Shown in pieces: positions 34,764-45,787 of a stretch of DNA of 64,000 nt; position 1 is the first letter of the stretch; every line of letters starts with the position of its first letter. The DNA lies in NCBI GenBank assembly GCA_020746875.1, contig JAGTJL010000011.1, forward strand, positions 1,736,001-1,800,000, given 5' to 3'. The translations under genes were made by a program, and so were the position numbers. This stretch comes from Rhexocercosporidium sp. MPI-PUGE-AT-0058. Lineage: Eukaryota > Ascomycota > Leotiomycetes > Helotiales. The notes beneath the pieces were generated by a model that was not told where the DNA came from, made no database searches, and saw only the letters and a list, made by a program, of their open reading frames with translations.

Positions 34764-36234
34764 GTTGAAGAGCGGAACTAGTCTAGGGAAACTAGGTTAG
34801 TACGAGAACAATGCTAGTAAGTGTTGCTCCTTCCCATGGAAGCTTGACGTACATTCGAAGTGCAAGAGAGTGGGGTGTGTGATTCTCGAATGTGGAGAGG
34901 AGCAGAGCCGTATTAAATGACTGTAGCGATGCTGGAATATACCTTGAACGAAGAGGGGCATTAAGTAGAGGTGATGGTGGCTGATTCTGTTAGAATGTCA
35001 TTGGAAACTTGAGGGGAATTCCCGCGATATTTGATGTTTTTCGAGTCTAGCTGGGATAGTGCCGAACCCTGGTCTTGATATCTGCGAAAGGAGGTATCTG
35101 TAGACGAGAGACATCCACGGTTCTAACGGCCGAACATGACCGAAATGGCACTATGTCTCTCCTCTACGCTAGACCCATATCCATATACCGGCTGCTATTG
35201 GGCGCTGAACGAAGTTCCCCGGAAAATAAACTTGAGGCGGAATGCAAGCTTAGTGCTAATCTTAGACAGGTGCATGCTTGTGTTGGCCGCAGATCGATCT
35301 GTCGAGTAGAACCCATGCTGGTCTAGCGTGGCACATCGTGGCAGGCCTGTCAGTCAGCCTCATAGCGCTCCCTGTCTTGATTCAGTCAAGGCGGCGCTTC
35401 ATCTGGTGTTTGTAGATCCTGGCCCTGAGATCAGGCTACCTGCAGCTGTCCAAGGCACATACAGGTGTGAAATGTGTGAAACTTGACATTCTCCCCTCCC
35501 CACACGACAACCCCTTCTGGAAGCAAGAGAGCCTCGGTCCTCCGTTGGTAAGCGAACTTTGAGCTGGCCACAGATACGAGGCATATGAACCTCCAATACG
35601 CATTGTTTTGAAGCTGGCGCTTGAAGAGTGCGGACAACTTCGAATATTGTACTGAGGGGGTGTGCCTATCTCCCGAAGATTGGACTCTTTGATCTAGAGT
35701 GAGTGCATCTTGCATCTGGCCCTGGGGCATATAAAGCGGCCAAGGGGCGGGCGCTTTGTGCCACCTCAGCTTGCCAGACTGAGAGCGGAGGGAGGGGGAG
35801 GAACGAATCGCAGAGACAGTCCAAAATGATGGCGATGTGGCGTAACAAGCCACCGACACCGTGAACCTGAACGCCTTGCATTCTGGGACTGCATGATGTA
35901 TGTATGCATAGATGACATTTATCTATAGTGTTAAAAGAATCGGTGGATCTGGACGTGAAGGTGAGCGTGTAATTGAAATTGTGTTAGATCTAACATTTAT
36001 CAGCCCACCTGTTGGAGCGGATATGAGGATGTTTAACCGTCGATTGTCCCCAGCTTGAACATGTGCTTGAATCCATACTTCAAGAGTCCCATATCCCTGC
36101 GTACCTAACTGCGCACACCCAAGCCATGACGCCCAGTACTCTCGTAGCGGCTTCGTCGAGAGCCAAATTCGCTACCAACCAAAAGAAGATAGATGCGATC
36201 TCTCAAGTTTCCGAGGCTTACGGGCATCCTTCTC
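34764..36234. other. Intergenic region
   Basis: 1.5 kb, no gene recognised. It lies upstream of the hypothetical gene at 34059–34763 and downstream of the membrane protein gene. Overlapping short frames at 35399–35881 have no domain. Confidence 0.45.
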
Positions 36235-37207
36235 CTAAATGCCCAGTTCGGCTCTATATGTGTTTGTGGGCGCTTCAACTGGATGGGTAGGAGTATATTT
36301 CTTTGAGTCAGCGACTTCGTGATGGGCAACTCCGTTATGCTCGAGGCCTCCGTATTGAGGAATAGGTGGCGTTGCAGGTACATTGTTGCGTTGCCTTTTT
36401 AGAAGAAAGAAAGCTGCAATTGCTGCGATAGCAGCCAAAACTCCAGCAATTCCAACTCCGATTCCAATCTTCGCTCCATTTCCCAACCCGTCGCTTGTTA
36501 CTGAGATAACCGAAGCCGATGGGCTCGGCGTAGTAGATGCTAGGGGTATGTCCGTTGCGGATGTGGTTGGATTTGTGAGGGGTGCGGTGGGGGTTGGAGC
36601 TGAAGCTGAAGTTGATGAAGATGAAGACGTTTTTGAGCTTGTTGATGAAAATCCTATCGTCGCGGCAATGACAATCCCTTGCTTTAGGTTACAACATGTC
36701 ACGTTAACACCTCCACAGCACCACGATCCGTCACTACATTGGCCCACCGCCACATTGTCCGTTGCATCCCCGCCATTCTTGTATAATCAGCAAGTGACAA
36801 ATTATTTGATGCTACGGTGACACCAACCTTAGGATCCGTACACAGATTCAGGCAGAACGGGCTTCCCAATCGAGTTAGCATGGTTGTTCCAGTCCCAAAC
36901 CAACTTATATCCGAGTGCTCCAGCAACTCCACAGGAATCTACATTACCTTTTCCACGTCTTGTCCGTACATCCTTGCCTCCAATAGACCGAGTCTCCATT
37001 GTTTTGACAAAGGCCATTGGCCTGGCATGTATCAGGGGCTACAATTCCTGTATGATTCGTCCCGCAGCATTGCGATACGCTGCCCGCGAATTGATTGCAG
37101 GCCTGATATGCTGGATCCTTGATCTCGGAGCCGTCCGGATTGTAGCAAGTTGCTGAAATGTGACAAATGTGGAAGGCAACCAACAACAACGATGTAATTA
37201 GTGACAT
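36235..37207 (-). CDS. Cys-rich ectodomain, single-pass membrane protein
   Basis: Three exons on the minus strand, 37207–36948, 36903–36828 and 36777–36235, in phase, give 292 residues. The first about 19 residues (MSLITSLLLVAFHICHISA) are a signal peptide. The ectodomain has a pattern known from a widespread fungal family: TCYNPDGS, QCCG, CQANGLCQNNG, CTDKTW, CLNLCTDPK, QCSDGSWCCGG and TCC. A Ser/Thr-rich stalk (TSSKTSSSSSTSASAPTP) leads to one transmembrane helix (GIGVGIAGVLAAIAAIAAFF) followed by a basic stop (LLKRQR) and a 45-residue cytoplasmic tail. This layout suggests a plasma-membrane or wall-sensing protein; its ligand is unknown. The start at 37207 is chosen because the signal peptide begins there, although the frame opens further upstream. 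Confidence 0.82.
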
Positions 37208-38241
37208 GATTCGAGGAAGATGGGACAGGAATGTTGGAGTAAGACGGAAGCTGGAAGAGAAGTGAATCTTAAGAATGCAAATCGTGATTGACTGTGCCAC
37301 TTTCTTTGGACAGCAACATCCCTCCGCCAAGTGACGTTTCTTCCCGGATGTGCGACCACATCCAAGGGTATCAACCTCTAGTTTTGGATTGTTCCATTTA
37401 TCCTACCAATCTGGCCAGTGATAACGCGTGATCTTGAGAAAACTGTTTCACGGCCCTGTAGTTGTTGGCATGTAAGCCCTTTTTCTCGTGCATCTTTTGG
37501 GTTCAAATACGCGCGCGCTGCAAACGCGGGCTATTTTAAAACTAGTAATAGCCATAAATACAAGTGTAAACGCCAAAGGAATTTTTGATTGGAAATGAAA
37601 AGTATCCAGACCCGCGGGAGGTCGCTCTGCCTCGCAGATACTAGGTAACAAGTTGGAAGGTAAGACCAACTTCAAAGGAGTTTGGGTCAGGTGATAAGAA
37701 CATGTCTTTCCAAGTGATATTTGCCGTGAAAGGGTGAAAGGGTGAAAGGGACCCTGGGTTCCACGTATCTACCCAAGGCTCCACTTGGTGAAAACATGCG
37801 GTACTGACGGGAGAGGGCATCGACAGTGCGTGCGTGCGTGTGTGTTATCGCACGAGAGCTGGCCAGACAGATGAAAATTATGAGCATCACGCAGTACGGC
37901 CCGGTGTCAGCGTCCGGTACACATCAGATTTCCTCGCAGTCTAGAAGCGAAAATCCTAGACTTCTGTTCTCCAGTTTGGCCTTGAAGATGCAAACCTCTT
38001 CATTGACTAGAGGCAGTTGCCAGTCTTGCAGCTGGTGGAAGCATATGAAAGAATGACTGAGTCACATCGGCGTTTCACGAGCGAATCACCGATGCCTCGG
38101 CCGAATTGTAGGGACTCGTTCTCACTTCTCAGCCTCCTTTTCCGCCCAGAGCGAAAATAAGTATATCCCCATCATCAACAGTCCTTTCTTCTTTTCTCGT
38201 ATCTTATTTTCCTTTCGTATTCTCGGTCCTTACTTGCCATT
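37208..38241. other. Intergenic region
   Basis: 1.0 kb without a gene. A GGGTGAAA tandem (about three copies) lies at 37732–37752. The last 140 bp before 38242 resemble a fungal promoter/5' UTR (CT-rich with TATCTTATTTT). Confidence 0.5.
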
Positions 38242-40137
38242 ATGGCGTCCGCAACTCGTCTTCCTCTGAAATCCATAACGTTCACAACTGCCTTTATAAT
38301 CAATGCCGGCGTATCCAAAGTCAGCTTCAGAAACCTCGCTATTAGCACCTTCACTAGACCAGAGAGTTACTCGCGGATAATCGCAGTCTTACTCGTGCTA
38401 GCAAACATCAAGAACGTACCTTTCGCATAGCACGTATGCAACCAAAACCTCTTCTCTCCTCTCCCCTCCTCTCCTTCCAAACTTAACTCAACTCGAAACT
38501 AACACAATATCCTCACAGCACCGAGTTTTCAACGCGATACTCAAACACTGCCTCTTCAGCCTCCCTAACATCTTACCTCTTATCGTATTATTTATATTCT
38601 TCTTCTCTGTGATAACGAGCTCGCATTTTCCACTTACAGAATACGATTATAATTTCTATAAATCTAACAGCACGTATTTCTCTGACCTCGATGTAATCTG
38701 CTCGCATCTCCTCTGCGCCTTTCTCCAACCAGTGTGAGCAAAATTAATCATATAAATCAATTAATATTTGATTAATTTGATTTGCTTTGATTTGATTTTG
38801 ATTAATCGAAATTTTACTTGATTTGATTTGATTAGTTAATCTAGATTATTCTAGATTAATTTGATTAATGACTTTTTTCTTTCGATATTTATATATAATA
38901 TAAGAATAGATTAAATTAGCGAGTATTTTAATAAATAATGAATGAATTTAAAGAATAATCAACTTATAAACTACTTGATTAAATAAATAACAAGTAAAAA
39001 CCTGTTGAATTCTTTAAATTAGTATTTAGAATTTGCTGACAAATACAAACACTTGCTTATAAATAAGCTTTCTATTAATAAAACCTTTTGATTTTCGATC
39101 TTAAAACGACTATATTATTATTAGGTTATTAATAAGGCTTACTAATCCAATATCAATTACTAATTAAGTGTTATAAATTAAATAAAATATGTTTCTTACT
39201 TTATTTGGGTTAAGCGAGGCTCTCTAGATTAACCGAGACTGTTAGACTTTAATTGATTTTATTATTAGTATATACTAATATTCTTTAAGCTTAGTTTTAA
39301 AATCTAGTCCCAATTAGGATGCGGCTCTTATATTAATTAAATTAATTAATTAATACTTGATTAATTTGGTTTGATTTGATTCGATTTTGATTAATCAAGA
39401 TTTTGCTTGATTTGAATATGATTAATAGCCATTAATCAAATCAAATCAAATCGTTTTTCACACTGTCTCCAACCCGGTATTAAAGCCTTCTAGTATAATA
39501 AAAAGAATAAGCTCGTGCTCGACCAGTAAGGAAGTCCCGTAGTAAGCAGATAAAGTATTATTCTCGGCGGCGTAATATATAGTTTCAAGCGCGAGATCGG
39601 GATGTACTAAGGCCTCGAGATGTGGAGCCGTTTACTGTGCTAGAACCGCAAGTAAATATACGTAGTGACGCATTTCGTGAAGAAGGGAACTGTTAAACTT
39701 ACCACTTATATCTTGACTGAAAGAAGCTGGTTCGGGAAGGGTATAAGACTATGAAAGGCCAGAGAAAGAGTAAGGATGTGGATGAGAGGGCTATTTTCGC
39801 GATTGCGATTAGTAAATATATCATTAAACTTAGTCGCTTGACGATACATCCTGAGGTCTCGCTGAATGCGTCTGGACTCCTTCCGCCGAGACCGGGTCGG
39901 TGGGCGACGATGTCTGGACCTTCTGGAGAATCGACGCCGGAGACTTTGGAGGAGGCTGAAGGGACTGTAACGCCTGAGAGTGAGACGTCGGATGAGTGGG
40001 ATTGGACGAGGATTGAGAGGGAGAATAAGAGGGGTTTGAAGTTTGCGACGCATTTCGCTGCGCTGGATGGCTTGAACCAGGAGTTTACTGGGAGTCAACA
40101 GCCGGCTTTGGGGAGGTATAGAGATTTCATGACGTAG
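38242..40137 (+). pseudogene. Thioesterase-like (4HBT/THEM6-like) gene split by a transposon
   Basis: The pieces add up to a fungal thioesterase-like protein. The N-terminal exon (38242–38433) reads RPESYSRIIAVLLVLANIKNVPFA. After an intron (38434–38518) comes VFNAILKHCLFSL, then YDYNFYKSNSTYFSDLDV, the conserved hot-dog-fold region, up to FLQP at 38729. Beyond the inserted element the frame resumes with LQPGIKAF, ILGGVIYSFKREIGMY, EMWSRLLC and VTHFVKKGTV, and ends with the intact tail RLTIHPEVSLNASGLLPP to QQPALGRYRDFMT. In-frame stops lie at 38428 (the Trp of a WH pair), 39491, 39527, 39551, 39608, 39641 and 39653. One base is missing near 39742. All stops fit Gln or Trp codons changed by C-to-T or G-to-A. 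The original enzyme would have hydrolysed acyl thioesters. Confidence 0.85.
38730..39465. mobile_element. hAT-like non-autonomous element with 8-bp target duplication
   Basis: A 736-bp, extremely AT-rich insert. Its ends are CAGTGTGA and TCACACTG (8-bp perfect terminal inverted repeats), and TCTCCAAC is duplicated exactly on both sides (38722–38729 and 39466–39473). An 8-bp duplication with CAG-type ends is the hallmark of hAT elements. Subterminal sequence on both sides is rich in TTTGATT/AATCAAA words in opposite orientation. No transposase frame survives, so it is a non-autonomous or fully decayed copy. Composition suggests heavy RIP. A diverged relative starts at 61086. Confidence 0.85.
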
Positions 40138-40579
40138 ATGAGACAGCGGTTATGCGAGAGTCTAGACGTGTCGAGGATAGAATATTAGATTAATTCGAGA
40201 CTTTCAGATAACCTTGGTTCGAAATGTGGAAGTGGACTGTTCCAAGTGGGGCATAACATGAAGCGGCTACTATCGAAATATTCGGTTGAGAGACATCGTC
40301 ATGCGTGGGTCGTCACTTTTTTCTGTCATCACTTTTTTCTGTCATCACTTTTTTCTGTCATCACTTTTTTCTGTCATCACTTTTTGTTTCTGTAATGTCA
40401 AGTTGAGAGAATGAAGGCCTATTGATCAATTTATTTGGCAGTATTATGTTTTACTTAGTGCAACTGTACGCTTATGTACAGGTCATTACTTTTCTCTCTC
40501 ACCCATTTCCTTCTCCCACCATTAATACTGTACACTCGACCTGCTTCGCCTATAAAGCGAAAGCAGCGAGGAGAGCAGC
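40138..40579. other. Intergenic region downstream of the split gene
   Basis: 440 bp without a gene, holding the 16-bp tandem repeat listed separately. Confidence 0.5.
40311..40386. repeat. 16-bp tandem repeat, about 4.6 copies
   Basis: The unit TCACTTTTTTCTGTCA repeats almost without change, so the array is recent. No coding role is apparent. Confidence 0.9.
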
Positions 40580-40586
40580 ACCAGCC

Positions 40587-41007
40587 ATGAGGCCTCTAAC
40601 CTCCATCTTACCAGCAGCGTTGCTAACAGCGGCTGGGGCAGAGGTGGTAGGAGAGGCAGCGGTGCTGGCAGAGCTGGCAGCCTATTTTCATCATTAGTCA
40701 TTGCCCAAAGTCAAGAGAGTTTATATTGGGGGAGATTATCTTACAGAGCTGGCAGCGCTGGTCGCAGCAGAGGCGGCGGATGAAGCCACAGATGAGGCAG
40801 TGGAGGAGGCGCTAGCCGCGGAGGATGCTACGGAGGAGGCAGCCTGATGATTCAGTCAGTGAAGTGATCGGCATGATCGGAAATGAGAAGTTTATAGAAC
40901 TGGCCGCGCTGGTGGCAGACGAGGCGGCAGAGGAAGCAGCAGATAATAATCCTCCAGAAGATCCTCTGGCAGCGACAAGAACGCAAATCTGGGAGGTGAG
41001 GGATTAA
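40587..41007 (+). other. Ala/Glu-coding repeat modules, possible small gene
   Basis: Three short GC-rich modules each encode Ala/Glu-rich sequence: VVGEAAVLAELAA (to 40682), ELAALVAAEAADEATDEAVEEA (from 40745) and ELAALVADEAAEEAADNNPPED (from 40896). The second and third align over about 42 bases with roughly 80% identity. Both are preceded by acceptor-like ends (TTATCTTACAG and AAGTTTATAG), as if they were repeated exons separated by introns of about 50 bp. The joins do not give one clean open frame, so this is either a degraded gene or coding-like low-complexity DNA. Not a known family. Confidence 0.35.
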
Positions 41008-42201
41008 GTGTTTATGATTATGTTAGTAAATCGAACTTGTTCGTATTGCCGAATTGAAGTACTTACTCCAGGCGTCCGCGGAAGAGCAGCTAGTAATGAC
41101 ACAAGGAGTAGCGGCTTTGGTGATGGCAGTATTAGCATTACCATATTAGCATGCGTTGTTAGAGATGCTGTATTTAGCACCGGTGATAGCAGTGTCTAAG
41201 TAGGTTTTAGCGCAGGATCTAGGCAGTTAAGTCGGTAATAGACTAAGCAGAGACAGTAGCTTTCCACAATTAATCAGGGTGTCGCCCGGGTTTCTATCCT
41301 GGTACTCCTCACCGTCTTGGTCCTTTTGCATGAGAACTTTCCACAAAATCCTTGCATAATAAGCTCAGTCCTGTACATAAGATCTTCCAATTCCTACCGC
41401 AGGTTACGAGACACCACTGAACAATCAAAACCGAGTATTACTTGCGACTTACACCTAAAGGCGGGTTTCCCCTTGTGATTTATCTCACGATAGTAACAGT
41501 CATATGCACCCCTCTTCTCTATTCGTGTCCTCGTGCTGATGAAAACGCAAGGCCAAAACTCGATACGTGTAAAGATTACTTGATTTCGAGCATGGGATAA
41601 GCAAATTGGGTGAGTTAGCAAGTAGGGTAGGTGAGGTGGTGGTATCGGTTTTTATAAACCCGTTAACGGCGCAGAATTATAGAAGGGATTGGCACCAGCT
41701 GGTGTTGTATTGATGGTGGCGTGGACGTAATGGCGAGGGTAGGGACTCACAGGTAGGCCCTGTCCCTGGATCGATCCAAAGGCACCTACCTGCTGAGACT
41801 CCTGCTACTAAAATCGTGTGAGAAGCTGATTCCCCTGTAGCTATTCTAATAACCAGTGCGTGCGTAGAATTGTGAAAAGTAATGGGTAGGCTGGCTCGGA
41901 TTTAATCCTCAGTTCCTTTCCCCTTACCTCAGGAGACGTCGGCTTTTCTAGAATATCCGATGTTCCCTTACTAAAAATTTGATTATGCGCGGTATCTCGC
42001 TACTAGGAGTTCAGCGTACGGGAGGGAAATCTATCGAATCATTTAGTCAGACTTGGACTCGCTTACACACTTCTACAACTGTTAGCTTCCGTGACCTGCC
42101 AACTTCCGAAACCTACCAACTTCCGAGACTTACTCCCGAAACACACATATCGAAGTCAAACTATACAAAAAATGCAAAAATTTACTCTCCAATTGTGCGC
42201 G
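41008..42201. other. Intergenic region
   Basis: 1.2 kb with no supported gene between the Ala/Glu modules and the tRNA. Includes a small imperfect TAGGTAGG-type word cluster near 41620. A 114-codon frame at 41979–42323 runs through the tRNA and is a shadow. Confidence 0.5.
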
Positions 42202-42297
42202 CACTCCAAGTGGGACTCGAACCCACAGCCTCGAGATGGACTTCCGTACCTGAGAAGAGAATAGAAGTCTCGCGCGCTACCATTGCGCCATTGGAGC
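42202..42297 (-). tRNA. tRNA-Arg(UCU) with a 24-nt intron
   Basis: The minus strand folds as a tRNA: acceptor GCTCCAA/TTGGAGT, D arm GCGC-loop-GCGC, anticodon arm CGAGA-CTTCTA...A-TCTCG with anticodon TCT, variable loop AGGCT, T arm GTGGG-TTCGAGT-CCCAC, discriminator G. The intron lies at the canonical place, one base after the anticodon (between positions 37 and 38), and is 24 nt. A box (TGGCGCAATGG) and B box (GGTTCGAGTCC) are intact. The mature length is 72 nt. The first acceptor pair is G1–U72, a wobble rather than G–C. It reads AGA (and AGG) codons. Confidence 0.88.
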
Positions 42298-44866
42298 TTC
42301 GTCATCGCCCGTTGAAGCGCTGATCATGCCCCAGATTTTCTTATCTCATTACAATGTACCGTTATGCATTTGGTGCGCAAAATAGTGGGTTAGTAGTCAG
42401 CTAAGCGAGGCACATAATCCACCTATCGAGTGCAAGATGAAGTGGCCGATTAAGGCGAGATGCCACTTTGCGGCAAATACGCATTTATTATCGCAACTTT
42501 GGAGAAGACAATAAAATATTTTCTTATAAAGGTATAGACTGGCTATTTCTGCATTATTTACAAAAGCAGATTTTTCCTTAGAGAGTTGTGCGTGATGCGC
42601 TGGACATGTCGACTTTGATGTTCTGCACGTGCGTCATTCGGCCATTTTATCTTGCACTCGATAGTGCACCCACCTCCACCTCCACCTCTTTCTTCCCTTA
42701 CAAGCCCACAGGGGCCATGAACAGGTTACGTTTCCGCTAATTGTTTCAAATAAGACCCCTCATTTTGAAAGTTTTGCCTTGCGTCCAGCTAGGTAAATAA
42801 ATCATGATCCGTTTCGATTACCTATATATTCAGAACTGCAACTTCACCATGCCATGCAGGATGCTGCCGCAAACAATTATCGCCTCCTTGTTTCCCCCCA
42901 CTGTAAGGTTAGTCAACGGTTCTGCACTTTCCATCTCTAACATAGCCCAAAAATGTTAGGAATGATCACCTTGAGATATTTGGGGAAAAGGTGTTGGTAT
43001 GCGCAAGAATTTCGCTCTTCCAACCAATCGGCTTGCGTGCCTTTTGAGGGGAAAACTCGTCACTAGACCTCTTTCGACAACACTAACATCGAGCAGATGA
43101 CTCTCCCTTGCTGCAGCTATCTGCTACACAGATTCAAACCGGTGTTGTCGTAGCCGTAGTCGTTTTGATTTTCTGTGCAATTGTTCTCCAAATTATTGTT
43201 GCAGGGGAATTCAATTCTCCAGAAAGTTGGCCTCTGGCCCTTATCGGTATCTCTATCCATCCTTGCGAGTGCTGCACCCATTCTCTTTGAGTTTTCAGCC
43301 AACTTACAAGCGATCTTGTCACACTCAACGGCTTTCATGCTACACACATACTTATGTACCTGCAACAATGCTGCTTGCTACTGTTGCCTTGCTTGGCTTA
43401 AAAGTACAATTTTTTAACCCTTAAAAGGTTGGGGCATTAATCACGTTCACCAGATGAAGGTGGCTCAAGCTTGAGACAGGAGCTGTCTTCGTGTTCTGAG
43501 GATTTTCTCATTCTGTGGCTATAATTAGGAATTCTTGGTGTAATTTTGCTTGCTGTCTCTGCCGACATCGGTTCGTCCGTGTTTTCAACCGAACATAGCA
43601 TCCTACATTTATTGTTCGGGTATTCGGATTTGACTCGAGTAGTCAATGCCCTTGGAATTCTCCACTCGCTTTTCTCGCCTTTCTCAATTCAAGTGCGTTC
43701 TGACAGGGACTCGGGCCTAAGTCCAATTCCAGAGCGTCCGAGAATAATTTAAGAATTCACTAGGAATTGTTGCTCTCCTGCGTCCTTGACGGACAAATTA
43801 TGGTAGAAGCGAGGGGGGCTTTGTATCTTGTTGGCAGGAGACGGGTGTGTCTCGATTTCCCTTGATCTTCCAACATCGCTCATTAAATCGATCATAATCG
43901 ATTACCGTCATGTTTCGTTCCTTCCAAATTTGGACACTCACTCAACCATGCTTGGGCAACATCATGTTTTTCATTCAAGATAGAATTCTGTGGCATTGGA
44001 TGAGAGCGAACTTCGTCTGCTTCATCTCAGAAACTTACAGGTGGCCAGTATTCCTGCATTCTTTCTGCAGAAAATGGTTGACTTACTGACATGGCTCACG
44101 GTCTAAACCGACGATTCTCGAGTTCATCAACCATGCTTGGAAGTGAGATGACACTGTCCTGATTGCATTCCAACGAAACAAAGGCAGATCGCAGCCCGGT
44201 ACATATTCCATACCTACTCTTAATATAGAAAATGATGATGCAATGGACGTTAGGCGTGAAGTTGGTAGTTGAGAAACATGTAGAGTCCGAGTCCAGGCTT
44301 CAGCATGGGTCAATCGGTCAGACCAGCCTGTTCACAAGGAGTCAGAGATTGAAAGACTTTCTGGCAACAAACAGCGAATGAACAGTGAGTGAAGATCCAT
44401 TGATGCCTGATTTAGAGAAGGGCATTCGGTACATGGGAGGAAAGCTACATCGTTGAAGTTCTTGGAAAGAGCTCCAGATAGATTCGGAGAGGAGGTTGAA
44501 AATTGCAAGTCTCGCTTATTCTCTGTGGGGTTGACATTCTTGTCAGCGCTCACTTACATCCGCATCTTTTCTTCAACAGAACCCAAAATTCAACTTCTGC
44601 AATCGAATACGAAAGCTTCAGCGACTCCAAATACGGTCTCCTTTCTCTGATCACAATCGATAAGTTGTTTTGAGCGGAACTCTACCCCACCACTACCTCA
44701 AAACTTAATCCCCGAGCACGAAACACATCCTTCGCATTCAACAAAGCGTATTTAACAAAAGTGCGTTCAAGGGAAGAAAGCTAGCTATAGTAACAAGAGA
44801 TCCACGATCCAATAAAAAAAGGGGTCTAACCGAGCAATAAATGTTGACCATGTTTACTTATTTCTT
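42298..44866. other. Intergenic region, no gene supported
   Basis: 2.6 kb. A hydrophobic frame near 43108–43200 (TGVVVAVVVLIFCAIVLQIIVAG) looks like one membrane helix, but I find no ATG context, partner exons or family. CCACCT microsatellite at about 42672–42691. No RNA gene seen. Confidence 0.45.
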
Positions 44867-45787
44867 CTACTTCTCACCGTCAAGACTAGCCAAAATTCTC
44901 TTTAAACTCTCCTCCAACTTGTGCTCCGGTAGGCCTAACCTCTCGTTCCACAATCCTCTTGTCTTAGAATAATTATTCAACTCCCCGTATCCATAAATGC
45001 CAGCTACGATAGTATCCTTATGAGCTTGCCACCCCTCACCCCGCTCAATGCCCTCCAAGCCTTGTCGCCCAAGTTCTCCTGCACTCCCTGACCCGACCTC
45101 CAAATCACGTTCTAGCAACCTATTGAAGCCTGCAAGAACTCTGTTCTGGGTTATGGTAAACGAATTGACATAGACGAACTCGTTCTTCGTCGACTCAAGA
45201 TTTTCAGGTTTGAGGACTGCTGCAATGGTACGGCCCATCTGCGCCAGATCCGTGGCTTCGTACTCATAGCTTCCTCCATCGAAAATAGTAGCTTTGCGTT
45301 CAGGCAGGTTCCATCCCATCAGCCCCGGGTATTTGAAGGTCCAGTCAAAGAGAGAGCCCACGACGATTGCAGTCCAGGAGAGGCCAGAGTCTTGCTTCGT
45401 CTGCAAATACTTGATAGTTTCTTGCTTTAGCTTCAACGCAGGAACGAAAGCCGCTGCTCTGGGATCCGCGGTATCCATGCCGAATTCAGATGGTATGAAG
45501 CGTCGGATGCCCGACGTGATTGCTGCATCAATGATGGCGGTTTGTTGCTGAGCGGAGGCTGCTGCAATAGCGGATACGATGGCATCTTGGCCTTTGAAAG
45601 CGCGGAGGAGAGATGCAGTCGAATAGTCTGTTTTAAAGACTGTGACCTCGGAGGGGAATTCGGCGTTGGAGGATTCCCGTGTAAGTACCGAGACGTTGAA
45701 CCCATCAGAAAGAAGAGCAGTTATGGCTGCTCTTCCAATGTCACCGGAGGCGCCTATGATCGTAACCTTTTTGATGGGAGAAGACAT
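44867..45787 (-). CDS. NmrA-like/isoflavone reductase-like NAD(P)-binding protein
   Basis: Single-exon gene, 306 residues, with ATG at 45787. Atypical SDR: the N-terminal Rossmann loop is GASGDIG (residues 12–18), then VSVLTRESS, DYSTASLLRAFKGQDAIVSAIA and the conserved GIRRFIPSEFGMD of isoflavone reductase/PCBER-like proteins. KLKQETIKYLQ contains the family's Lys. Such proteins bind NAD(P)H and either reduce phenolic substrates or act as redox-sensing regulators like NmrA. They sit in the cytosol or nucleus. No sequence feature decides between the two roles. It has its own flanking intergenic regions and no evident partner genes. Confidence 0.92.
   Translation of the reverse strand: MSSPIKKVTIIGASGDIGRAAITALLSDGFNVSVLTRESSNAEFPSEVTVFKTDYSTASLLRAFKGQDAIVSAIAAASAQQQTAIIDAAITSGIRRFIPSEFGMDTADPRAAAFVPALKLKQETIKYLQTKQDSGLSWTAIVVGSLFDWTFKYPGLMGWNLPERKATIFDGGSYEYEATDLAQMGRTIAAVLKPENLESTKNEFVYVNSFTITQNRVLAGFNRLLERDLEVGSGSAGELGRQGLEGIERGEGWQAHKDTIVAGIYGYGELNNYSKTRGLWNERLGLPEHKLEESLKRILASLDGEK

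Noticed and set aside
43108..43290. Hydrophobic frame with one membrane-like helix
   Set aside because: Starts at a non-optimal codon, no partner exons and no family resemblance.
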